64,000 nucleotides of DNA from assembly GCA_965198415.1 (NCBI GenBank), contig CBDAPN010000030.1:310001-374000 (forward strand), written 5' to 3'. Source of the DNA: Endozoicomonas sp965198415. Its GTDB lineage: Bacteria > Pseudomonadota > Gammaproteobacteria > Pseudomonadales > Endozoicomonadaceae. Below the pieces are notes generated by a model, which worked only from the letters and a program-made list of their open reading frames with translations, ran no database searches and was not told the origin of the DNA. Position 1 is the first letter of the stretch. Every line of letters begins with the position of its first letter. Positions 57,801-63,982 of the stretch are shown piece after piece. Made by a program: the position numbers and the translations under genes.

Positions 57801-59804
57801 GACCGGGGCAAACTCTCCGCCATTACGAGTGACGCCCATGAAGTACGCTTCACTTACGGCACAGACGACAATGGCCATCAAGGTCGGCTAGTGGGGATTG
57901 AGCGCAATATGGCCGGGAGCGAGAAAACCCGTGAAACTTTTCATTATGACTCCTACGGCCGGGTCAAGCGCGCGCAAGTGACTGGTGCGGCCACACAACC
58001 GCTGGTCACCAGAGCGTATCAATACTCCCCCCGTGGCGAGCTCAACCAACAAACCACCATCACCCAAACGCCAGACAACCGTCGTAAAACCCACACCATC
58101 AGCTACGACTATGACGGTTTATTTCGACTGGTCAAAGAGACACACCGCCCCCACGGTGCCGGTACCATTCGCTACCAGTACGACGGCAACAACAACCTGA
58201 TCACAGAGCACCGCAGCGATACCACCATTCACCGCCATTACAACGCTGGTGACCAACTGATCAGGATCAACAAAGTGAACCGCAACGCACCGGATGAACA
58301 GCTGCACATCCGCCACGACGACAACGGTCGTATAGTGGTGGATCATCTCGGGCAGCAATACGATTACGATGACAAAGGCGTGCTACTGGCGGTCCGCGAT
58401 GCCAACGGCCAGCCACTGGCCAGCTTTCATTACTTACCCGACGGCATCCTCGGCCACATTCACAACGGCAACAAGCGTCAGAGTTTTTACTACCATAACA
58501 ATGGTCAGGTGCAGACGGTGATTAAAAATGGCAAGTTGCACGACTACATTCGATACAGCAACAAATTTCTCGGAGCACTAACAGAAGGCGGTACAGAGCA
58601 GCTGTTTATCTCCAATCAAAGTACCGGTGCCCGGCTCAACGTTGATAAAAAAGGCAAAAAATCCGCAAACTTTTACGACTATGAAGGGTATGGGGAAGGG
58701 TATGAACAAGGCAGTAGCGCAATGGATACAGACGACTCATCTAGCTCCGACTTCCTCTGGAATCAGGAGTTTCGGGATAAAGCAACAGGCCTTGTCTATT
58801 TGCGCCACCGTTTTTACCACCCCGACCTGAGACGCTTCACCACCCGTGACACCAAAAGCCTTGATAACCGATACGCCTATGCAGTTGCTAACCCGATCGC
58901 ATTTATTGACCCTAGCGGGCGCAATGCCAGATTTATCGCAGGGACTCTTACGCTGCTTCTCAGCATAAGCACCCTCGTATTTTTCATACCTTCTGCTGGT
59001 AGTTCGATAGCCGTCGAGGCAGGTGCGGGTTTTTTAGGCTGTTTCAGTGGAATAGTGTCATCGTTATTTATGTTTTCTTCACAAGCTGTCTTAGATAATA
59101 GACACCCCAACCTCGCAGCAGGCCTACTCTATACGGGTTATGCCTTGAGTGGTTTGGCGCTGGCCCTGGACCTCTCCTCAGTGGCACCCTCTATTATCAA
59201 GCTTGCCAGATCCATGCGGACGTATTTACGTGAAAATGTCTTTAACAGTACTTCAAATATTATGTCAGCTCCCAATTTTCGCCCAAACGCCCTCATAGCC
59301 ATGACGGAGCGAGTATTAGGGGCTGGTTCATCGGCTGCTAGTGACCTTGGAGCAAGCGAGGCTAGCAGCTTAGAAATTTCGGGAAGTTATCAAAATGTAG
59401 AAGGCATGCTAGGGTCGAGTCATATCAGAGTGTCTAATGCATTAAGAAGCACAAGCCAGGGAGGGCAATCTTTTCGACCGGGACGAGCTACAGAAAACTT
59501 ATATCAGGCAATAAACGAAGCACCCACTGCATCCGGTGAACCCCCATACCTTTTATCCGTCAGTCAGTTTGAACAAACGACTCCTACGTACGAGGAGATA
59601 CTTTCCAATACACCACCTCCTGAATATGAAACCATATTACCCGCAGAGGGTAATTCGAGAGGACCGGGATTTATGAATCGAGTGATCAGTTGGTTTGTGC
59701 GTGGTCGGGATACTCTACGAGGTACAGAAATCCCATCTTTTGAAGAGTTTACCCCCTTAATTCGCAGGAGTTATGATCAAGTACGAACCGCTTGGCCGCT
59801 TTGA
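54864..59804 (+). CDS. RHS9: secreted RHS/YD-repeat protein, unique type C tail, last of array
   Basis: 1,646 residues; start ATG after CAAGAGAAATCC (the upstream frame is open 58 codons, as in RHS5 and RHS7). The shell is of the common type with DPSG at 1349-1352, but the 294-residue tail shares little sequence with A or B. Its hydrophobic part (FIAGTLTLLLSISTLVFFIP; AGAGFLGCFSGIVSSLFMFS; GLLYTGYALSGLALALDL) has the same spacing as the others and resembles RHS1 at AGAGLFG. It has one PPxY (PPEY, 1585-1588) plus PTYEE and EPPYL near-motifs. NALRSTSQGGQ and FMNRVISWFVRGRDT are conserved in place. It ends RTAWPL. Nothing like an immunity gene follows before the tRNAs. Confidence 0.92.
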   Translation: MNQYLAILLTTVITFASCGLTNAQYSGTQAYNHPQAMHASVNIATGTFHFSYPLVNMTGVHGPFIINLTYRFNAQGMFGLPTGWRLDLDHINNNVVEMGGQWLIDPLWRDETLYASGLKYFNQHGSRFQDNVEEQPIPGEESRFYRYRSTHKDGTCKYFSHGGLLTLQKDRFGNRITFEYQEPVKYIEEARLTAITDNYGNRYTFSYEPGGMRVHYPDGREQKVFFSPTGVSTIINPLQQRYEFKYTQLNGHNLIRTIRSPTGLITELSYSTIPFQNHRGKGVLPVVAAYKQLDSADDKTHHETQYDYISGSNYTGYPLYTMSDVTDSLMDSNDQNYHYSVAVKQIDSTTSHVHEKIYRYNYLHLPVDIRTLKTHKEFLKTEFTYAISPFKYSRSTNYDKPASMVHSLWSEQHGQHIPSHRIDRGYDQFGNKTTESHWSYHRPGQYWRQLTGLSAKYYTGHFSLLAEKIHTDHTSGQAIKTEYQLSPTNKNHRTRLTYASEGDNLSLWHPWKKERLCHDDLGRVTLRQLQWAAKGRPSIQQTVTRHRYLFDKTSALLTTQHISHLGNITERLMDTRNAQMLARISALGEKTAYRYNDLGQLTEHIDPEGNTHRIEHYTFDQDGINAKVIKTPLGFKKRHIMDASNRTTAVEDWIDDHFHKISEHQYDAFGQIVRSKNRFGQPVTYQYDDLLRLTKHTDPWLNKTEIVYNDEALATDVLLNGNKQQRLQKTPWSLTTTATHYPAPGATMMAVQITTTKNGFGKPISKEEALLDLQSTAKHPRSKKTYAYDPQFNKTRIETRSFDGLTLTKDIVYDLFNNPYHHVKKQNDNGKITTHRGYQHIYNADNQLERTISPPLESGKSLITHHRYNPNGREIQRQLPDGKTINYQYNPSGLLQSAHWQRHNKTFRVDHHYDADGHLTQISDTDGQQQHYQYDLRGNLTRRIYPDNRQQTYAYDQAGRLTEQKNVGNRVLTYHYDDKDRGKLSAITSDAHEVRFTYGTDDNGHQGRLVGIERNMAGSEKTRETFHYDSYGRVKRAQVTGAATQPLVTRAYQYSPRGELNQQTTITQTPDNRRKTHTISYDYDGLFRLVKETHRPHGAGTIRYQYDGNNNLITEHRSDTTIHRHYNAGDQLIRINKVNRNAPDEQLHIRHDDNGRIVVDHLGQQYDYDDKGVLLAVRDANGQPLASFHYLPDGILGHIHNGNKRQSFYYHNNGQVQTVIKNGKLHDYIRYSNKFLGALTEGGTEQLFISNQSTGARLNVDKKGKKSANFYDYEGYGEGYEQGSSAMDTDDSSSSDFLWNQEFRDKATGLVYLRHRFYHPDLRRFTTRDTKSLDNRYAYAVANPIAFIDPSGRNARFIAGTLTLLLSISTLVFFIPSAGSSIAVEAGAGFLGCFSGIVSSLFMFSSQAVLDNRHPNLAAGLLYTGYALSGLALALDLSSVAPSIIKLARSMRTYLRENVFNSTSNIMSAPNFRPNALIAMTERVLGAGSSAASDLGASEASSLEISGSYQNVEGMLGSSHIRVSNALRSTSQGGQSFRPGRATENLYQAINEAPTASGEPPYLLSVSQFEQTTPTYEEILSNTPPPEYETILPAEGNSRGPGFMNRVISWFVRGRDTLRGTEIPSFEEFTPLIRRSYDQVRTAWPL

Positions 59805-59975
59805 GCTCACAGGACCAACACCCTCAGATGATTAAGTTAAGCCCTTTCAGCCTGAATAAACCAAAAAAATGGTTACTCTGTGAGCCGGTGGCTTACCCAT
59901 TGAAGAATTGATATTAAGTTTTTTACGGAGGGTTTTTAAAGGACAATTTTTACAACAGAAACGAGAAGATGTGAG

Positions 59976-60052
59976 TGGCGCACCCGGCAGGATTCGAACC
60001 TGCGACCATCCGCTTAGAAGGCGGATGCTCTATCCAACTGAGCTACGGGCGC
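59976..60052 (-). tRNA. tRNA-Arg (anticodon UCU)
   Basis: On the minus strand the 77-base sequence folds as a standard cloverleaf. Acceptor GCGCCCG pairs with CGGGTGC, the D-arm starts TAGCTCAG, the anticodon loop CTTCTAA gives UCU, the T-arm has GGTTCGAATCC, and the discriminator G is followed by an encoded CCA. It is downstream of tRNA-Pro in the same transcript (18 bases apart), and its 3' end faces the RHS array. Confidence 0.97.
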
Positions 60053-60070
60053 TTTAAAACTATTGTAGGT

Positions 60071-60147
60071 TGGTCGGGGTAGAGAGATTCGAACTCCCGA
60101 CATCCTGCTCCCAAAGCAGGCGCGCTACCAGACTGCGCTATACCCCG
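60071..60147 (-). tRNA. tRNA-Pro (anticodon UGG)
   Basis: Minus-strand 77-base cloverleaf. CGGGGTA pairs with TACCCCG, the D-arm starts TAGCGCAG, the anticodon loop TTTGGGA gives UGG, the T-arm contains AGTTCGAATCT, and ACCA is encoded at the end. It is the first gene after the promoter at 60192-60220. Confidence 0.97.
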
Positions 60148-60485
60148 ATGAATTGCTGCCCGGACAAAAATCCCCCAGACAACGGCGACGAATACTACTG
60201 ACAAGACGGGCTGTCGTCAATTGCCGCCAACAATTTTTGCACTTATTTTCATGGCGGCTGATCAAAATGCAGCAAGGCATCTTAGTTCATCGGAAGTTAT
60301 CGACGGTTATCGCTCGTTCATAACGCATGCCATGACAATTTCACCTGACAAGCCTCATAATGAGGAGTCTTGCCGGTAGGTTTGAGGGCAGAGCTTATGA
60401 CAATCAGGTCAAAGCACTGTTACACTATCTGGCATTTATCATTTCGCCAATATTTCAATCTTGCCAGCTACGAGCTTCAATAAAC
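60148..60485. other. Divergent intergenic region between tRNA operon and folD
   Basis: About 340 bases containing the tRNA promoter on the minus strand and presumably the folD promoter on the plus strand. The folD frame is open back to about 60360 but that part resembles no FolD and is taken as leader. Confidence 0.5.
60192..60220 (-). promoter_or_regulatory. Sigma70-type promoter of the tRNA-Pro/tRNA-Arg operon
   Basis: Read on the minus strand: TTGACG (60220-60215), a 17-base spacer, then TAGTAT (60197-60192). The GC-rich stretch after the -10 (TCGTCGCCG) resembles the discriminator of stable-RNA promoters under stringent control. The predicted start is about 35-40 bases before mature tRNA-Pro. 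Confidence 0.65.
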
Positions 60486-61340
60486 ATGACCGCGAAAATT
60501 ATTGATGGCAAGGCCATCGCCCTGCAACTGACCGACAGGATCGCCGAACAGGTCAAAGAAAGGACAGCACGGGGATTACGGGCGCCAGGACTGGCCGTTA
60601 TTTTGATTGGTGAAGATCCCGCCTCCACAGTCTACGTCGCCAAAAAGCGCAAGGATTGTGAACGGGCGGGCTTTAAGTCCATATCCCATGATTTACCTAA
60701 CACCACCAGCGAGCAGCAGCTGCTCGAACTGATCGACGGCCTGAATGATAACCCGGCCATTGATGGTATTTTGGTTCAGCTTCCCCTACCGGAGCACATC
60801 AACTGCGATCTGGTTATTGAGCGTATTCGCCCTGACAAAGATGTCGACGGCTTCCACCCGTACAACATTGGCAGGCTGGTTCAACGTATCCCGCTGCTGC
60901 GCCCTTGCACCCCAAAAGGTGTGATGACTCTACTGGAAAGCACCGGCCAACCGATTCGCGGCAAGAACGCAGTGGTTGTGGGTGCTTCCAATATTGTCGG
61001 CCGCCCGATGACCATGGAGTTGCTGCTCGCCGGTTGTACCACCACCACAGCCCACCGCTTTACCGAAAACCTGGCTGCCGAGGTGGGGCGTGCGGATATT
61101 CTGGTGGTAGGCGCTGGCAAGCCGGGACTGGTTAAAGGGGAGTGGATCAAATCCGGTGCGATCGTCATTGATATCGGTATCAACCGTATGACCGATGGTC
61201 GACTGGTGGGGGATATTGAGTTCGACTCCGCCAAGAAGCGCGCCGCTTGGATCACACCGGTTCCCGGTGGTGTTGGGCCAATGACGGTAGCAACCCTGCT
61301 GGAAAATACGCTCTACGCAGCTACCCACCTGCACGAATAA
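60486..61340 (+). CDS. folD: Bifunctional methylene-THF dehydrogenase / methenyl-THF cyclohydrolase
   Basis: 284 residues, the usual FolD length when started at MTAKIIDGKAIALQ; a longer frame adding 42 residues upstream is rejected. FolD interconverts 5,10-methylene-, methenyl- and 10-formyl-tetrahydrofolate in one-carbon metabolism. The active-site Tyr50 and Lys54 are present in STVYVAKKRKDCERAGF. QLPLPEH, DVDGFHP, the Rossmann VVGASNIVGRPM and the family signature PVPGGVGPMTVATLLENT follow. Proximity of folD to tRNA genes is also seen in Pseudomonas. Confidence 0.96.
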   Translation: MTAKIIDGKAIALQLTDRIAEQVKERTARGLRAPGLAVILIGEDPASTVYVAKKRKDCERAGFKSISHDLPNTTSEQQLLELIDGLNDNPAIDGILVQLPLPEHINCDLVIERIRPDKDVDGFHPYNIGRLVQRIPLLRPCTPKGVMTLLESTGQPIRGKNAVVVGASNIVGRPMTMELLLAGCTTTTAHRFTENLAAEVGRADILVVGAGKPGLVKGEWIKSGAIVIDIGINRMTDGRLVGDIEFDSAKKRAAWITPVPGGVGPMTVATLLENTLYAATHLHE

Positions 61341-61596
61341 GAGAGTGCCATGCACGACCTCGTACTGCAAAAGAGGTATCATCACCCTGCTTAAAGAAAC
61401 ACCACTGACACTGTCAAAAGCTAACAATACGGTTTAACGGGGTTTAAATACTGCCAGCCAAGGCGACGTCAAACTACTGGCACGAACTCTGCTTAAATCC
61501 TGTTAGAAAAATACAATCAGGGATTGAGTTTTGGGAACGGAGCCGACAACAGCAGTCTTGTTGAATAAATAAAAGGACTATCGTGAGATTTAATGT

Positions 61597-61803
61597 ATGA
61601 ACAAACCATCACGAAGCAGCATGGAAGCCTATTTAAGGCAGATGGGAATGACCACCCTGCCAGAAAATCCGAACGACCTCGAACGGGAGTATTATCGGCA
61701 AATTTACCGCGTCTTACCCAGAGAGACCGCCCTCGCCCTGCCGATAAAAACAGTGCGCTCGCAAACCTCTATACACCGCCACCCCAAAAAGAAACCCTGC
61801 TGA
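61597..61803 (+). CDS. Possible small protein of unknown function
   Basis: 68 residues beginning MNKPSRSSMEAYLRQMGMTT, with an acidic-basic middle (NPNDLEREYYRQIYRVLPRE) and a basic end. I recognise no family. Its ATG overlaps the TGA of a five-codon frame (GTG at 61583) that has AAAGGA about 6 bases upstream, so coupled translation is possible. An alternative overlapping frame starts at 61593. The gene is doubtful. Confidence 0.35.
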   Translation: MNKPSRSSMEAYLRQMGMTTLPENPNDLEREYYRQIYRVLPRETALALPIKTVRSQTSIHRHPKKKPC

Positions 61804-61877
61804 TGCCCTCACGGGATGCCCTGTTCAAGGGCTGTCACAGCGTCAGGCGCTGACAAAACAGCCCGAAACATCAACCT

Positions 61878-62771
61878 TTACCGCGCTCCACGGATCAGGC
61901 TATCCACAGTAAAAATGGCCAGTGCGAACCAAATCAGGCCAAAGGTTAACATCTGCACCACCCCCAATGACTCACCATAAAGCGTGACACCCACCACCAG
62001 CGTAATGGTGGGTGCCAGATACTGCATAATCCCCAGTAACGACAGGCGCAGCTTGTGTGCCGCTTTATTAAATAGCACCAGAGGAACCGTAGTAATCAGC
62101 CCCGCCAGCGCCAGTAAAGCACTGATTTTAGGCGTGCTCAGGCGGAAAACGTGCAGGTCACTGCCCATAAGGAAAAGAAAATAAACAACAAACACCGGGG
62201 TCAGCAACAGCGTTTCCAGCGCCAGCCCGGCTGTGGCATCCACTGCAATTTTTTTGCGAACCAAACCGTAAAAGCCAAAACTCAGTGCCAGCACCATGGC
62301 AACCCAGGGCAGCTTACCCAACAAAACCACCTGTATGCACACGGCCACCAGCGCAATGCACACGGCCAGAGTCTGATAACGAGTCAGGCGTTCACCCAGA
62401 AAGACATACCCTAAAAGCACACTGATCAGGGGGTTAATATAATATCCAAGGCTGCTCTCAAGGATTCGATCATTAGTGACACCCCAGATAAAACACAACC
62501 AATTAGTAGCAATCAACAGCGAGCTGAGTGCCAGTGAGCCAATAAGACGGGGCGAGCGCAGTAACTCAAGCAGTGCACCGAGCCGCTTTCTCACTATTAA
62601 AAAAATAACCAGCAAAATAGCAGACCAGATCACCCGATGGGCGAGCACCTCAAGCGGTGAAACCTCTTCCAGCGCTTTGAAATAGATAGGAGTAAGACCC
62701 CACAGTGAAAACGCACCCGCAGCCAACAACAACCCTGTGCGCTGCTCATGCTCTGCCACCAAACCCTTCAA
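61878..62771 (-). CDS. rarD: EamA/RarD-family drug/metabolite transporter
   Basis: 297 residues with ten hydrophobic segments, an inner-membrane DMT-superfamily permease. The RarD signature is clear: GLTPIYFKALEEVSPLEVLA and HRVIWSAILL near the N-terminus, ATNWLCFIWGV and SSLGYYINPLISVLLGYVFL in the middle, and LQYLAP-like MQYLAPTITLV late. E. coli RarD is about 296 residues. I start it at TTG 62771, which has GGAGG nine bases upstream; an ATG 17 codons earlier (62822) lacks such a site. The substrate of this family is not established. Confidence 0.85.
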   Translation of the reverse strand: MKGLVAEHEQRTGLLLAAGAFSLWGLTPIYFKALEEVSPLEVLAHRVIWSAILLVIFLIVRKRLGALLELLRSPRLIGSLALSSLLIATNWLCFIWGVTNDRILESSLGYYINPLISVLLGYVFLGERLTRYQTLAVCIALVAVCIQVVLLGKLPWVAMVLALSFGFYGLVRKKIAVDATAGLALETLLLTPVFVVYFLFLMGSDLHVFRLSTPKISALLALAGLITTVPLVLFNKAAHKLRLSLLGIMQYLAPTITLVVGVTLYGESLGVVQMLTFGLIWFALAIFTVDSLIRGAR

Positions 62772-62943
62772 AACCGACAGCCTCCAAATAAAACGTACAA
62801 TCCAGTGACAACATACCAGCAAGCCGCGCAGTGTACCTGTTAGGTCATAACAGGTCTATAACGAAACCACGGGAACCATCACAACCCTTTTAAAATAGTG
62901 GTAGATCCACCAAAGAGACATTTAAGCAACAACACAAAGGCAC

Positions 62944-62969
62944 AAAAAAGCCTGCAATGTGCAGGCTTT
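62944..62969 (-). terminator. Rho-independent terminator after the ComEA-like gene
   Basis: On the minus strand AAAGCCTGC pairs with GCAGGCTTT around a five-base loop and runs into T residues (plus-strand A-run 62944-62949). It begins 25 bases past the stop of the gene at 62994. Confidence 0.88.
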
Positions 62970-62993
62970 CAAGGTAGGCGGGGAAGGTTTCAA

Positions 62994-63269
62994 TCAATCA
63001 AATGAGATACGCTCTTTGTTTTTATTCAACATGCGGTTACCCACATATTTCACCTTATCGAGATCTTCCATGCTTTGAAAAGGGCCGTGTTGATCACGGT
63101 ACTTGACGATCTCCATCGCTATGCGAGGCCCCACTCCTAGCAATCCTTTATCAAGCTCCTCAGCGGTGGCCTGATTGACATTAATGAGGTCACTGTCTTC
63201 ATCTGGAGCCGCCATCACTGAAAAGGCGAGAAAGGAAGAAAGTGTTAGTGCTGTCAGTTGTTTTTTCAT
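62994..63269 (-). CDS. ComEA-like helix-hairpin-helix protein, exported
   Basis: 91 residues: a Sec signal peptide (MKKQLTALTLSSFLAFSVMA, cut near MAAP) followed by one ComEA-type helix-hairpin-helix domain (INVNQATAEELDKGLLGVGP, then IVKYRDQHGPFQSMEDL and VKYVGNRML). The family binds DNA non-specifically; ComEA relatives in Gram-negative bacteria pull incoming DNA into the periplasm during transformation. Short exported forms like this are widespread, and not all are proven competence proteins. It has its own terminator and appears monocistronic. Confidence 0.87.
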   Translation of the reverse strand: MKKQLTALTLSSFLAFSVMAAPDEDSDLINVNQATAEELDKGLLGVGPRIAMEIVKYRDQHGPFQSMEDLDKVKYVGNRMLNKNKERISFD

Positions 63270-63388
63270 TTGCCACTCCTTGTCTGTTGACAGTTAAACT
63301 TCGGCAGGCGTTACCATAACCTCATTCAAGGCAACGCCCACCATAACTTCAAGACAAAAGCGAACCGACAGACAAATGGAACGTTTTT

Positions 63389-63982
63389 TCAGCCAGCCGG
63401 ATCAAGGCCAAGCATTTTTTCCTTAAAGCGTTTGTTTGGGGGGGTATCACCAATCCAGACCCGCAAAAAAAGATTAAACAGCTCTTTTTCAGCAGGAACG
63501 ATGCCTTTATCAACGCCGGCAATTTCTATTCTCACGCCTTTGCCGGGCAAATATTCAAAAATCGCTTTTTCGCCTCGTTTCATCGAACCGCTGACTATCG
63601 AGAAGATTTGATCCAACTCCTTTTGATAAACCAACTGATCTTCCGGTTGAGTGTTCAGCTGAATAGAATCAGAAAACACATGGGCGATACGTCGTGCGCT
63701 CATTTTAGAAACCAGCATCACAAAGGACATGCGCTGATAACTCTCCGACGCAAAGATCTCCTCAGGATCACTGCTTGGCTCCTCCAAATACAAGGCGCCA
63801 ATATAACCTTTTACCATCATGTACCAGGTCCGAATCGCAGCCCCCTGAAGGACCATCTCAGAATCTTCAACAGCAATTTTGTCGGGCAGCTCGTACTTAT
63901 TAATTATCAGCGCCCTAGCCGGTAAAGATAACAGGCAAAGCAGAAAAATAGCTCCAAAATTCAAACCCTTATTATTGAACAT
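63389..63982 (-). CDS. Chalcone-isomerase-like domain protein, periplasmic
   Basis: 197 residues with a Sec signal peptide (hydrophobic GAIFLLCLLSLPARA, cut near ARA). The rest fits the bacterial chalcone isomerase-like family: IRTWYMMVKGYIGALYLEEP, LVSKMSARRIAHVFSDSI, then FEYLPGKGVRIEIAG and a closing WIGDTPPNKRFKEKMLG. Bacterial members are small periplasmic proteins of unknown function; flavonoid chemistry should not be assumed. AAGGAA lies about 7 bases before the ATG. It ends about 120 bases upstream of the ComEA-like gene on the same strand. Confidence 0.75.
   Translation of the reverse strand: MFNNKGLNFGAIFLLCLLSLPARALIINKYELPDKIAVEDSEMVLQGAAIRTWYMMVKGYIGALYLEEPSSDPEEIFASESYQRMSFVMLVSKMSARRIAHVFSDSIQLNTQPEDQLVYQKELDQIFSIVSGSMKRGEKAIFEYLPGKGVRIEIAGVDKGIVPAEKELFNLFLRVWIGDTPPNKRFKEKMLGLDPAG

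Larger units (their letters stand above)
19005..59804 (+). repeat. Tandem array of eight ~5.1-kb RHS repeat units
   Basis: Start-to-start distances are 5114, 5114, 5136, 5125, 5109, 5137 and 5124 bases. Each unit is a conserved ~4.05-kb shell sequence, a ~0.85-0.9-kb variable tail and a 182-205-base spacer. Class I spacers (182 bases, with CTGGC-AATTAA-GCCAG near 24051) follow type A tails (genes 2 and 3). Class II spacers (204-205 bases, starting CAGTAACTTCAG) follow type B tails (genes 4-8). The last ~60 bases before every start in genes 3-9 are nearly constant. Confidence 0.95.

Noticed and set aside
19449..59110. Numerous short minus-strand ORFs repeated in each RHS unit
   Set aside because: They recur only because the shells are copies of each other, lie opposite strong coding sequence and lack ribosome sites.
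13637..59804. T6SS-linked RHS effectors
   Set aside because: No PAAR or VgrG domain, no adaptor genes, and each protein carries its own Sec signal.
60360..60485. Upstream extension of folD
   Set aside because: The added 42 residues match no FolD; start at 60486 gives the standard 284-residue enzyme with Tyr50 and Lys54 in register.
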